The notes beneath the pieces are model-generated. The model was not told where the DNA came from. It saw only the letters and a list, made by a program, of their open reading frames with translations, and did no database searches. Positions 11,169-20,358 of a DNA stretch of 64,000 nt are shown here, piece by piece. Position numbers and translations under genes: made by a program. Every line of letters starts with the position of its first letter. The first letter of the stretch is position 1. Origin of the DNA: Amycolatopsis lurida (GTDB lineage: Bacteria; Actinomycetota; Actinomycetes; Mycobacteriales; Pseudonocardiaceae); contig NZ_FNTA01000002.1 in the NCBI RefSeq assembly GCF_900105055.1, forward strand, positions 419,133-483,132, written 5' to 3'.

Positions 11169-12818
11169 ATGACCGAAGCTCACGTCCGGCGGCTGCTCGA
11201 GGTCTACGACGACGAGGGGGCCTGCGCGGCGACGCTGTTGTGCGGCCGGCATCCGGCGGAGGCGGTCGCGTTCACCGTGGTCGAAGCGGACCTGACCAGC
11301 CACGAGCTCACCTACGGAGAGCTGCGCGAGCAGTCGGAACGCTTCGCCGGGGCACTGCTCGGCCTCGGGGTCGGGCCGGGGGACCGGGTCGCGACGTTGA
11401 TGGGCAAGTCGGCGGAGCTGGTCGTGGCGCTGCTGGCGATCTGGCGGCTGGGCGCGGTGCACGTCCCGCTGTTCACGGCGTTCGCGCCGCCCGCCATCGC
11501 GCTGCGCGTCACCGGCAACGACACGAAGGTCGTCATCGTCGACGCCGGTCAGCGCTCGAAACTGACGCCGTCCGCCGATCTGCCGGACGACCCCGCGCGG
11601 CGGATCGTGGTCGTCGGGGACGGCGAGGCGGGCGATCTGTCGTTCCGAGAGATGCTGGCCGACGCCGCGCCGCTGCCGGGAGCCGCGGCGACCGGCGGGT
11701 CCGGCGTCCTGGTCGAGCTGTTCACCTCCGGGACAACGGGAACGCCCAAGGCCGTCCCGATTCCTCTCCGTGCGCTCGCGGGTTTCCAGGCGTACCAGGA
11801 CTTCGCGCTCGACGTCCGCGCCGACGACGTCTTCTGGAACGCCGCCGACCCGGGCTGGGCCTACGGTCTGTACTACGCGATCATGACACCGATGGCGACC
11901 GGCAGGCGGAGTCTGTTGCTGCACGCGGGTTTCTCCGCCGAACTGACGTGGGCGGTACTGGAGCGGTTCGGCGTCACCAACTTCGCCGCCGCTCCGACGG
12001 TGTATCGCGCGCTCCGGAACTCGGCCGCCCCGGTGCCGGACGGCCTCCGCCTGCGGCACTGCTCTTCGGCGGGGGAACCGCTGACCCCGGACGTCCTGGA
12101 GTGGGCGTCGGCGAAGCTCGGCGTCGGCGTTTACGACCACTATGGACAGACGGAACTCGGCATGGTGGTGGGCAACGCGTGGCATCCGGACCTCCGCTCG
12201 GAGGTCAAGCCCGGCTCGATGGGACGGGTCCTGCCGGGCTTCGCGGTCGAGGTCCTCCGCGAGGACGCCGATGTGGTTGCCGAGCCGGGGGAACGCGGAC
12301 GCGTCGCCGTGGATCTCCTGGCGAGCCCGCTGGTGTGGTTCCGGGGCTACCGCGACGCGCCCGAGCGCACCGCCGCGCGCTTCAGCCCCGACGGCCGCTG
12401 GTACTACACCGGCGACGTGGCCGCCAAGGACACCGACGGTTACTTGACCTTCGCCTCGCGGGACGACGACGTCATCCTGATGGCGGGCTACCGCATCGGC
12501 CCGTTCGACGTGGAAAGCGTTCTGCAGCAGCATTCCGCCGTGGCCGAATGCGCCGTCGTCGGTGTCCCGGACGCGTTGCGCGGCGAGGTGGTCGTGGCGT
12601 ACGTGGTGGCGCGGGACGGCGTCTCAGCCGACACGGAGCTGGTGGCGGAGTTGCAGCAGCTGGTGAAGACCCGGTTCGCCGCACACGCCTACCCGCGTGA
12701 GGTCCACTTCGTACCGGAGCTGCCCAAGACGCCCAGCGGGAAGATCCAGCGGTTCCTGCTGCGGGAGCGGCATGCTACTGATCGATCGGCCAGGTCTCGT
12801 CCCGCAGCAACCGCTTGA
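11169..12818 (+). CDS. AMP-forming acyl-CoA synthetase
   Basis: 549 residues of the ANL superfamily. The P-loop is LFTSGTTGTPKAV (near residue 193); DHYGQTELG (near 325) contacts the adenylate; the GRWYYTGD motif and the hinge come next; the C-terminal lysine motif is TPSGKIQRF. The sequence resembles acetyl- or medium-chain acyl-CoA synthetases (WNAADPGWAYGL), which make acyl-CoA from acid, ATP and CoA. GGGAG lies 6 bases before the chosen ATG. A longer frame opens at 11097 but adds non-conserved residues. Its 3' end overlaps the convergent ligase by 44 bases. Confidence 0.85.
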   Translation: MTEAHVRRLLEVYDDEGACAATLLCGRHPAEAVAFTVVEADLTSHELTYGELREQSERFAGALLGLGVGPGDRVATLMGKSAELVVALLAIWRLGAVHVPLFTAFAPPAIALRVTGNDTKVVIVDAGQRSKLTPSADLPDDPARRIVVVGDGEAGDLSFREMLADAAPLPGAAATGGSGVLVELFTSGTTGTPKAVPIPLRALAGFQAYQDFALDVRADDVFWNAADPGWAYGLYYAIMTPMATGRRSLLLHAGFSAELTWAVLERFGVTNFAAAPTVYRALRNSAAPVPDGLRLRHCSSAGEPLTPDVLEWASAKLGVGVYDHYGQTELGMVVGNAWHPDLRSEVKPGSMGRVLPGFAVEVLREDADVVAEPGERGRVAVDLLASPLVWFRGYRDAPERTAARFSPDGRWYYTGDVAAKDTDGYLTFASRDDDVILMAGYRIGPFDVESVLQQHSAVAECAVVGVPDALRGEVVVAYVVARDGVSADTELVAELQQLVKTRFAAHAYPREVHFVPELPKTPSGKIQRFLLRERHATDRSARSRPAATA

Positions 12819-14844
12819 GCACCTTGCCGGTCGCGTTCCGGGGCAGCTCCTCGACGAAGTACACGTCCCGCGGAACCGCGAAGCGGGCCAGCCGGTGGTG
12901 GATGTAGGCGCGGACGTCGTCCGCGCTCATGCGGGCACCGCGTTTCGGCACGATGTAGGCGGCGAACCGTTGCCCGAATTCGCGATCCGGCACGCCGATC
13001 ACCGCGGCTTCGTGGACGCCGGGCAGGGCGACGATGGCCTCCTCGACCGGGCGGGGGGACACGTTCTCCCCACCGGACACGATCATCTCGTCCGCCCGGC
13101 CGGTGACGAACAGCCGTCCGGCCGCGTCCTGATAGCCGACGTCGCCGGTCGCCATCATGTTCTCCGCGCGGGGCACGCTGGCGCCGTCGGTGTAGCCGTC
13201 GAAAAGCATGTCGTTGCCGACGAAGATCTGTCCCTCCCAGCCCGGCGGGACACGGTTGTGGTCGTCGTCGAGGATGGCGACGCGGGTGCCGGGCGGGCAG
13301 CGGCCGGCGGTGGTCGGCGCGGCGCGCAGGTCCTCGGGCGTGGCGATGCTGGCCCAAGAAACCTCGGTGGAGCCGTAGAAGTTGTAGAGCACGTCGCCGA
13401 AGGTGTCCATGAACTCGGTGACGATCGTGCCAGGCAGCGCGGATCCGCTGCTGGCGACGATCCGCAGCGACGACAGGTCGTAGCGGGCGCGGATCCGTTC
13501 CGGCAGATCGAGGATGCGCTGCAACATGATGGGAACGGCGAACAGCACTCCGCAGCGGTGTTCGGCGATGGTCCGCAGTATCTCTTCGGCGTCGAACCGG
13601 CGGATCAGCGACAAGGACGCGCGTACGGCCATCCCGATCTGCAGGCCGGCGAGCCCCCAGCTGTGGAACAGCGGTGCGGCCACCACGAACCGGTCGCCGG
13701 AGTGGAGCGGGATGCGGTCGAGCATGGCGGCCGACGTCGACAATCCCTTCGGGGTGGGACGGCGCGCGCCTTTGGGGGTTCCCGTGGTGCCCGACGTGAG
13801 GACGACCAGCCTCCCGATCCGGTCCACCGGTTTGAGTTTCGTCGCGGGCACCCCGGCGATCAGCTGATCGATGGTCGGGTAACCGTTCTCGGTCTCCGGC
13901 CAGGTGGACAGCCGCAAGAAATCACCGGGGATGCCGGCGATGATCCGCGAGAACTCGTCGTCGGCGAGCACCGCGACCGGTTTGTGCAACCCGATCACGT
14001 CCGCGACCGCGCCGGCGGAAAGCCCGGTGTTGAGCAGGATCGCGTCCACCCCGAGTTTGCTGCACGCGATCAGTGACTCGACCATCGCGGCGTGGTTGCG
14101 GCACAACAAGGCGATCCGGTCGCGGGCGCGGACTCCGCGGGCCGCGAGCGCGTTCGCGAGCTGGTTGCTGCGATCGGCCGTCTCCTTGAACGTCCGGACG
14201 TTGCGTTCGTCGTGCAACGCGACGTCATCGGGTACGCGGGCGGCGTTGGCCGAGTAGCCACCGGCGACGGTGGCTCCCCATTGCGACAACGAGGTGAGCT
14301 GCCGGGCGATCTTGTCCGGGCGGGCGGCGGCGAGCACCCCGGCCTTGATCAGCGTGCTCGCGGTGTGCAGGGTGGTGGCCTTGGTATGCGCCGGTTCCTC
14401 CTGGGGCGACGCCGCCCGGCCCGAAAGGTGCAGATCGATCCGGCGGGCCGTCGCGCGGACGGCGCGTTTGAAGGACGCGGCGGACACCGGATTGGCGTGC
14501 GGTGCCGGAAGCATCAGCTGGGCGGCGAGTTCCGTGCCACCGCCCGAATCCTGCCGCAGCTCGACCGAGACCCAGATTCCGTCGTTCTCGACGCCGCACC
14601 ACACGACGTGCTCACCCGGCCGCCAGACTCGGGCCTCGATGTCACCGACGACGAGTGTTCCCGGCCGCGGCTCCAACCGGACGAGGCATTTCGGACCGCG
14701 CCCGCGTTCGGCGGGGCGCTGGATCTCGCACCAGCTGATCTCGGCGACGAACCTCGAGTAGGACTCGGGATCGCCGATCACTTCCCAAACCTGGCCGGGG
14801 GAGTGCCCGAGAATCGAGCTCGCCTGGACCACATCGTCTCGCAT
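12775..14844 (-). CDS. SRPBCC domain fused to AMP-forming ligase
   Basis: 689 residues. Residues 1-145 form an SRPBCC (polyketide cyclase/START-like) domain, recognisable from GHSPGQVWEVIGDPESYSRF and the ligand-cavity helix near 125-140. A linker leads to an ANL adenylation domain (about 190-570; P-loop LTSGTTGTPKGA at 349-360, YGSTEVSWAS) and the C-terminal lid (GRADEMIVSGGENVSP, NATGKVLKRLL). Fatty-acyl-CoA ligases usually lack the front domain, which might bind the hydrophobic substrate or product (inference). The gene converges with another ligase, suggesting a lipid or aromatic acid activation locus. Confidence 0.85.
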   Translation of the reverse strand: MRDDVVQASSILGHSPGQVWEVIGDPESYSRFVAEISWCEIQRPAERGRGPKCLVRLEPRPGTLVVGDIEARVWRPGEHVVWCGVENDGIWVSVELRQDSGGGTELAAQLMLPAPHANPVSAASFKRAVRATARRIDLHLSGRAASPQEEPAHTKATTLHTASTLIKAGVLAAARPDKIARQLTSLSQWGATVAGGYSANAARVPDDVALHDERNVRTFKETADRSNQLANALAARGVRARDRIALLCRNHAAMVESLIACSKLGVDAILLNTGLSAGAVADVIGLHKPVAVLADDEFSRIIAGIPGDFLRLSTWPETENGYPTIDQLIAGVPATKLKPVDRIGRLVVLTSGTTGTPKGARRPTPKGLSTSAAMLDRIPLHSGDRFVVAAPLFHSWGLAGLQIGMAVRASLSLIRRFDAEEILRTIAEHRCGVLFAVPIMLQRILDLPERIRARYDLSSLRIVASSGSALPGTIVTEFMDTFGDVLYNFYGSTEVSWASIATPEDLRAAPTTAGRCPPGTRVAILDDDHNRVPPGWEGQIFVGNDMLFDGYTDGASVPRAENMMATGDVGYQDAAGRLFVTGRADEMIVSGGENVSPRPVEEAIVALPGVHEAAVIGVPDREFGQRFAAYIVPKRGARMSADDVRAYIHHRLARFAVPRDVYFVEELPRNATGKVLKRLLRDETWPIDQ

Positions 14845-14911
14845 GCGATTCGCCTCACCACGCGCGTTCGGGTGTTGACCGGGCCCTGCCGGCGCCTCCT
14901 TCGTCGTTCAA

Positions 14912-14922
14912 GTTCGGCGAAC
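14912..14922. promoter_or_regulatory. Short perfect palindrome in the ligase promoter region
   Basis: GTTCGGCGAAC, 68 bases upstream of the SRPBCC-ligase start. Possible repressor site; no partner copy was found, so this is tentative. The rest of 14845-15088 shows no gene. Confidence 0.25.
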
Positions 14923-15088
14923 CTACCAGCAATCGGCCGTACGCAATACTCCGAACGATCGCCTGCCAAGGAGGGGCGCCTCGGAAAGGGTAAGTGCTCC
15001 GGCGGTGCGAAGCCGTCCGCCGACGGTGTTGATCGCGACGTCCGATTTACGCCAGTCTCCGGCGCGCCAGGCGGCGAAGCTGGCGAAC

Positions 15089-15829
15089 GTGACAGTTTCC
15101 ACGACGGCGGCCGAGGCCGCGCATACCCGTATCGAGCCGGGAATCCTCTACTTCGGCACCCCGGTGGTGCTCCTTTCGACGGTCGACCAGGCGGGCGCCC
15201 CGAATCTGGCCCCGATGTCCTCGGCGTTCTGGCTCGGCTGGCGGGGGATGCTCGGGCTGGGCGCGAAAGCGAAGACGGCGCAGAATCTCATGCGTAACGG
15301 TGAATGTGTTCTGAATCTCCCTTCCGACGCGCTGGCGGCCGCCGTCGACCGGCTGGCGCTGACCACCGGATCGGATCCCGTGCCGGCCCGTAAGTACGAA
15401 CGCGGCTACCGGCACGAACCGGACAAGTTCGCCCGCGCCGGTCTCACTCCGGTCCTCTCGGAGACGGTCCGGCCGCCGCGTGTCGCGGAATGCCCGGTGA
15501 CGATGGAGGCCGTCGTCGAGGCCGTCCACCCGCTCGCGGAGGACGACCCGGAACAACGCGGTGGCGTGCTCGTGTTCGAGGTCCGCGTGCAGCGCGTCCA
15601 CGTCCACGACGACGTGCGGATGCCGGGTACCGAAGACCGGATCGACCCCGACCGGTGGCGGCCACTGATCATGAGCTTCCAGAAGCTCTACGGCCTCGGC
15701 CCGCAGGTCCATCCGTCGACACTGGCGCGGATCCCGGAGCGGCTCTACCGGGGGCCCGACATCGAACGGTCGCGGGATCAGTCGTCACGGGCGAACGAGA
15801 ACCGGTTCACCAGCGGCAGCCAGCGCTGA
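15089..15829 (+). CDS. Flavin reductase-like FMN-binding protein
   Basis: 246 residues from a GTG start. The conserved region begins RIEPGILYFGTPVVLLSTVD and continues with NLAPMSSAFWLGWRGMLGLG and a TAQNLMRNGECVLNLP segment, typical of the flavoredoxin/flavin reductase-like split-barrel fold that binds FMN and reduces flavin or metal-bound substrates. The start is uncertain: no strong ribosome-binding site is visible, and an upstream in-frame ATG at 15005 exists but adds non-conserved residues. The last 52 bases overlap the convergent KAP gene remnant. Confidence 0.7.
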   Translation: MTVSTTAAEAAHTRIEPGILYFGTPVVLLSTVDQAGAPNLAPMSSAFWLGWRGMLGLGAKAKTAQNLMRNGECVLNLPSDALAAAVDRLALTTGSDPVPARKYERGYRHEPDKFARAGLTPVLSETVRPPRVAECPVTMEAVVEAVHPLAEDDPEQRGGVLVFEVRVQRVHVHDDVRMPGTEDRIDPDRWRPLIMSFQKLYGLGPQVHPSTLARIPERLYRGPDIERSRDQSSRANENRFTSGSQR

Positions 15830-17012
15830 GAGGACGCCGCCAGCAGTGGCCACCCCTCGCCGGACAGGCCGCGTTCGAGCTTCGGCCGCAGTTCGTGGTC
15901 GTTCAGCGACGACACGATTTCGAGGGCGCTGTCGTCGGGGCCCGTTCCGTCGAGGTTCGCGAACCAAGCGACGGCCTCCGGGTGGCCGACGTGGATCGCG
16001 AGCAGGACGAGAACCGCGCGGAACGGCGCCTCGCGGTCACCGTCGGCGAGGAATCCGGCCAGTTCCTCACCGGCGAAACGCGCTCGGAGCAGGCGATACA
16101 GGTTCAGCAGTCGCTTCGCGGCCCGCGGGGACCGGATGAGCGGGGCCAGCGTCGGCAGGAAGTCCAGTTCCGCCTGTGAGATCACCAGTCGAGGAGGTCG
16201 GACGTCTATTGTGGACTGTTCGGACGACGGTTTCGGTACTTCCGTCCGAGGAGACGAAGCGACCGCGGCGAGGGGAGGACGGTCTCCGGTGGCCCGATCC
16301 GGGCCGGCGGGCGCCGTCGCCGGAGTGGTATCGGGGGCCTCGGTGTCGGCGAGCCCGCGCACGAGCCCCACGAACCCTGGATCGTCCATGGGGGACAACG
16401 TGAACGGCACCTGGAAGATCTTCTCGAGGTAGCTCTCGGCGAAGGATTCGGGCTCATCGCCGAGCATCTCCTCGTAGTGTTGCTCGACGGCCTTCTTGAG
16501 CCAGCGGGAGTCGACACCCACCACGACGACGAACACCGGCAGCGCCAGGAGGAGATGGATGGCCTCGAGGACCTGGACGACGACCCTTGGCGGACAGCGG
16601 TCGAGGTCGTCGATGTACAGCACGGTCCGTTCGATCTTCCCCGAACCGTGCGGTACCTCGGCGAGCATGGTCGCGAACGTTTCGAGATCCTTGCGCAGCA
16701 AGGAGACCACGCCCAGATGCTCGACGTAGTCGGCGACCCGGGACTCGGCGAACGACACGAGGTCCAGCCCGGGCGCGAGTTCGGCGACCGCCTTTTCGAG
16801 CCGGTCGGATTCGGCGTCCAGCTCGGCAAGGCGCCGCTCGGTTTCTTCGTCCTCTTCGGACAGATCTCGTGGACGAGGAGGGTGAACGGTGTGGTCTCGA
16901 GCGCGGACCTGAGCGGGGCGTCGATGTCCCTGGGCAGATAGGGCCCTGGCTTCTCGCCCGGCGCCTTGTTCATCAGCAGAATCGACGGATCGACGTCGCG
17001 CACCAGCACCAT
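15778..17012 (-). pseudogene. Decayed KAP-family P-loop NTPase (frameshift, Walker A lost)
   Basis: Two same-strand frames together resemble one gene. From an ATG at 17012 with GGGAGGGGAG upstream, the first frame reads DVDPSILLMNKAPGEKPGPY, LPRDIDAPLRSAL and FTLLVHE, then loses sense near 16870. From there a second frame reads on as SEEDEETERRLAELDAESDR and continues through VLYIDDLDRCPP (Walker B of KAP NTPases), VVVVGVDSRWLKKAV and a helical C-terminus to 15778. One inserted base would rejoin them. No Walker A (GxxxxGKS/T) remains where it should follow FTLLV, so an internal deletion is also likely. KAP NTPases are often linked to phage defence or membrane signalling. Confidence 0.65.
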
Positions 17013-17106
17013 CCGTGCTCCCCTCCCAAGGCCGAACGGAAGGGCAGGCGCTCAGCTGTGGGTGAAACTCCGCATCCGTTCGGTCACCGGTCGCTACGTT
17101 GTTCTC

Positions 17107-18357
17107 ATGACGGGGGAGCGGCTCGACGGCAGGTACGCGAAGCTCTGGGCGGCGAGTACGACGTCCGCGCTGGGCAGTGGTCTCGCGACGGTGGCGGCGC
17201 CGTTGCTGATCGCTTCCCGCACCGACGAACCGCTCGTGGTCTCGGGCGGGTTCGCCGTGGCGTGGCTGCCTTGGCTGCTCTTCTCACTGCCGGGCGGAGT
17301 GCTCGTCGACCGGGTGGACCGGCGCAAGCTGATGATCACCCTCGATTGGATCCGCGTACCCGTCGTCGCGCTGCTGGCCGTCGCGATCTCGATGGGGAAC
17401 GTCAGCATCGCCTTGCTCTACGCCGTCCTCTTCGTGATCAACGCGAGCGAAGTCGTGTTCCGGACGGCGAGTGGGGCGATGCTGCCTTCGATCGTCCCGA
17501 AAGCGTTGCTGGAGCGGGCGAACGGGCGGCTGTACGCCGGGACGACGCTGACCCACGGCATGCTCTCGGGCCCGCTGAGCGGATTCCTGTTCGGCGTCGC
17601 GGCGAGCATCCCGTTCTACGTCAACGCCGGCACCTACGCGGTCAGCGCCCTGCTGCTCGGGTTGATCGCGGGCGCCTACCGATCGCGGCCCGGCGACGGC
17701 ACCGGCGAGCCGGTCGTGCGCCGGTCGATGCGGTCGGAGGTGGCCGAGGGGTTCCGCTGGCTCGCCGGTCAGCGTCTGCTGCGGACCATGATCGGGTTGA
17801 TCGGGATGCTGAACCTGACGCTCGTCGCGGCCACCTCGGTACTGGTGCTGCTCGCGAAGGAACGGCTCCAGCTGGGTTCGGTCGGCTACGGCCTGCTTTT
17901 CACCTGCATGGCGGTGGGCGGGCTGCTCGGCTCGGTCATGGGCGACCGGCTGATCGCCTGGTGCACGCCGACCTGGACGTTGCGGATCGGGCTGCTGATC
18001 GAGGCCGCGACCCACCTGGTGCTCGCGACGAGCACGAGCGCGGCGGTGGTCGGGGTGATCCTGTTCCTCTTCGGAGTGCACGGGGCCCTGTGGGGAATCG
18101 TCGGCAGTTCCCTGCGTCAGCGGCTCACCCCGCCCGACATGCTGGGCCGGGTCGGCAGCACCAGCCTGTTCATCATCGCGGGCGGCAACTGCGTCGGTGC
18201 GGTTCTCGGCGGGGCGGTGGCGTCGAAGTTCGGGCTGACGACGCCGTACTGGGCCGGTTTCGTGGTCGCGGTGGTCGTTTCAGCGCTCACCTGGCGGGTG
18301 TTCGACCGCGCGGTCGTCTCCGCGGCCTACGCGCAAGAGCCCGCTGTCAGCCGTTGA
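17107..18357 (+). CDS. MFS efflux transporter (MFS_3, EntS-like)
   Basis: 416 residues with about 12 hydrophobic segments and the MFS loop 2-3 motif in GGVLVDRVDRRKLMI. The C-terminal half has GLLGSVMGDRL and MLGRVGSTSLFIIAGGN, a pattern of the MFS_3 group that includes enterobactin exporter EntS and macrolide exporters. Its substrate is unknown. No Shine-Dalgarno is evident; a TACGTT box ends 6 bases before the ATG, so the message may be leaderless. The last 11 bases overlap convergent folE. Confidence 0.8.
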   Translation: MTGERLDGRYAKLWAASTTSALGSGLATVAAPLLIASRTDEPLVVSGGFAVAWLPWLLFSLPGGVLVDRVDRRKLMITLDWIRVPVVALLAVAISMGNVSIALLYAVLFVINASEVVFRTASGAMLPSIVPKALLERANGRLYAGTTLTHGMLSGPLSGFLFGVAASIPFYVNAGTYAVSALLLGLIAGAYRSRPGDGTGEPVVRRSMRSEVAEGFRWLAGQRLLRTMIGLIGMLNLTLVAATSVLVLLAKERLQLGSVGYGLLFTCMAVGGLLGSVMGDRLIAWCTPTWTLRIGLLIEAATHLVLATSTSAAVVGVILFLFGVHGALWGIVGSSLRQRLTPPDMLGRVGSTSLFIIAGGNCVGAVLGGAVASKFGLTTPYWAGFVVAVVVSALTWRVFDRAVVSAAYAQEPAVSR

Positions 18358-18943
18358 TCCTCGTGAGCGCGAAGAACTCCTGGCGCGAACGAGCGTCTTC
18401 GCGCAGTGTGCCGAGCAGGGTCGAGGTGACGGTGCTCGACCCGACGGCCTGGACCCCGCGCAACGTCATGCACGAGTGCTCGGCTTCGATCACCACGCCG
18501 ACGCCACGCGGTTCGAGCTGTTCTTCGAGCCAGTCGGCGACCTGCTTCGTGAGCCGTTCCTGAACCTGTGGACGGCAGGCGAAGTGCTCGACGATCCTGG
18601 CCAGCTTGGACAGGCCGAGGATCCGCTCGCCCGGCAGATATCCGACGTGCGCGACCCCGACGAACGGCAGCAGGTGGTGTTCGCAGACCGACCGGACCGG
18701 GATCCCCCTGGCGAGGACGAGTTCGTCGTAGCCCTCGTCGTTGGGGAAGGTCGTGAGGTCGAACGGCCGAGGGGTGAAGAGCTCGGCGTACGCGCGCGCC
18801 ATCCGGCCCGGCGTGCCGCGGAGGCTCTCGGAGTCCAGCGAAATGCCCAGTGCGGTGAGGAGATCGGCGGCCGCGGCCTCGGCCGCCACCAGGTCCGGCC
18901 CCGGCCCGGATTCGTGCACGACGCGCAAGGCGGGAGTGGACAT
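18347..18943 (-). CDS. folE: GTP cyclohydrolase I
   Basis: 198 residues, the usual bacterial length. The zinc site is visible as VCEHHLLPF (Cys and His ligands) with the distant cysteine in AEHSCMTLRG; GLSKLARIVEHFACRPQVQE is the family signature. It makes 7,8-dihydroneopterin triphosphate from GTP for folate or other pterins. AGGAGG lies 5 bases before the ATG. It stands apart from the other folate genes and is divergent from a cysteine-cluster regulator, which may indicate conditional expression or use in queuosine- or pterin-type specialised pathways (inference). Confidence 0.95.
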   Translation of the reverse strand: MSTPALRVVHESGPGPDLVAAEAAAADLLTALGISLDSESLRGTPGRMARAYAELFTPRPFDLTTFPNDEGYDELVLARGIPVRSVCEHHLLPFVGVAHVGYLPGERILGLSKLARIVEHFACRPQVQERLTKQVADWLEEQLEPRGVGVVIEAEHSCMTLRGVQAVGSSTVTSTLLGTLREDARSRQEFFALTRING

Positions 18944-19074
18944 TGGGCCTCCTAGGCTGAACGCGATCCCCAGTGTATTAAACCAAGACTTTTGGGTGTT
19001 TTGGCACCCAGTGGCTCATCTTACATGGTAGATCGGCAGTCCAGAATGTTCCGCCGGTTGAGATAGGCGATATC

Positions 19075-19803
19075 GTGGTGAACGTGACAGTGCCCGACCT
19101 GCCCGACCCGGACGGCCTCGACGTCCCCGCCATCGCCGCGGTGGCGGCGCTCGACGACGACCTTCGTCGCGGCATGTACGCCTACGCCCGGCGTGCGAGG
19201 CGTCCTGTCACGCGGGACGAGGCGGCCGCGGCGGTCGGGATCTCCCGCAAGCTCGCCGCCTTCCATCTCGACAAGCTCGTCGCGGCCGGGCTGCTCAGAT
19301 TCGGTTTCGCGGCCGGTCCGGTGGTGAAGGTGGGGCGCAGGCCGAAGGTCTACGAACCCGTCGACGAGGCCATCCAGGTGCAGCTTCCCGCCCGGCGCCA
19401 CGAAATCCTGGCGGGCATTCTCGCCGAGGCCGTGCTGGCCGAGGGTAGCGGTGAGACCGCGCGAGAGGCCGTGCTGCGGGTCGCGACGGAGCGCGGTTTG
19501 GCGGTGGGCGAAGAGGAACGAGCGCGAACACGTCCCGGCAGGCTCGGCACGGAACGAGCGCTCACGGTGGCCGAAGGGGTACTTCGCCGCTACGGTTTCG
19601 AGCCCAGCCGGGACAGCAGGACCTGCGTCCGGCTGCGGAACTGCCCGTTCCATCCGCTGGCCGCGGAAGCCCCGGAGCTGGTCTGCGGGATCAATCAGGC
19701 CTTCCTCGCCGGTTTCCTGAACGGCGTGCGCGCCGGGAACGTGGAGGCGGCCCTCGTTCCCGGCGCGGCCGAGTGCTGTGTGGAGTTACGGCAGGCCGAG
19801 TAG
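19075..19803 (+). CDS. ArsR-like winged-helix regulator with C-terminal cysteine cluster
   Basis: 242 residues from a GTG. The N-terminal winged helix (about 25-95) reads RPVTRDEAAAAVGISRKLAA and FHLDKLVAAGLL. The C-terminus holds CVRLRNCPFHPLAAEAPELV followed by C and a final CC pair. The spacing of C, C-P-F-H, C and CC resembles iron-sulfur or heme-sensing regulators such as the SufR type; the metal is inferred. It is divergent from folE, and an inverted repeat GGGTG/CACCC around 18995 may be an operator. Two adjacent GTG codons make the exact start uncertain by a codon. Confidence 0.7.
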   Translation: MVNVTVPDLPDPDGLDVPAIAAVAALDDDLRRGMYAYARRARRPVTRDEAAAAVGISRKLAAFHLDKLVAAGLLRFGFAAGPVVKVGRRPKVYEPVDEAIQVQLPARRHEILAGILAEAVLAEGSGETAREAVLRVATERGLAVGEEERARTRPGRLGTERALTVAEGVLRRYGFEPSRDSRTCVRLRNCPFHPLAAEAPELVCGINQAFLAGFLNGVRAGNVEAALVPGAAECCVELRQAE

Positions 19804-19808
19804 GTCGC

Positions 19809-20261
19809 TCAGGCGGCGCCGGCGATCTGCCGGGTGGCGACGTTGAGCCGGTTCCAGGTGTTGATGGCGGCGATGGACAGGACCAGGCTCGAGAGCTGCT
19901 TTTCGTCGTAGTGGCGAGCCGCTTCGTTCCAGACCTCGTCGTCGACCGGGTCGGCCCGGTCCGCGATGCGGGTGATGGCCTCGGCGAGCGCGAGCGCCGC
20001 CCGTTCGGCGTCGGTGAAGTAGGCCGTGTCCCGCCACGCCGCCACGGTGAAGATCCGCTCGTCGGATTCGCCCGCCTTGCGCAGTTCCTTGGTGTGCATC
20101 TCCAAACAGCCGCTGCACCCGTTGATCTGGCTCGCGCGGACGTGCATGAGGTAGTGCGTGGTGTTCGGGACACCGGTGTCGCCGGTCGACTCAGCCAGCG
20201 CGATCAAGGCCTTCAGGGTAGCCGGGTTCGCGAGGGCGGGGTTCGGGATGCGGGTTTCCAT
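19809..20261 (-). CDS. AhpD-like carboxymuconolactone decarboxylase family protein
   Basis: 150 residues. The alkylhydroperoxidase D motif is GCSGCLEMHTKEL, giving the CxxC redox pair with the following histidine. Members reduce peroxides through a cysteine disulfide relay. GGAG lies 6 bases before the ATG at 20261. It is followed at the 3' side by the cysteine-cluster regulator, convergent across 5 bases, so the two may form a redox-response pair (inference). It lies 97 bases downstream of, and on the same strand as, the DUF1761 gene. Confidence 0.85.
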   Translation of the reverse strand: METRIPNPALANPATLKALIALAESTGDTGVPNTTHYLMHVRASQINGCSGCLEMHTKELRKAGESDERIFTVAAWRDTAYFTDAERAALALAEAITRIADRADPVDDEVWNEAARHYDEKQLSSLVLSIAAINTWNRLNVATRQIAGAA

Positions 20262-20358
20262 ACTGTTCTCCTTCAGGGTTTCCGTCTTGCTTCCACCGCA
20301 CTGACGGACCCCGGAGCGGAGATGTGACGACCGTGCCCTGGCGCTTCGCTGCACGCTG

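Noticed and set aside
10245..12533. 762-codon minus-strand frame extending the GAF-LuxR gene upstream
   Set aside because: The extension is antisense to the acyl-CoA synthetase and has shadow composition; the ATG at 11060 has AGGAGG and begins the conserved region.
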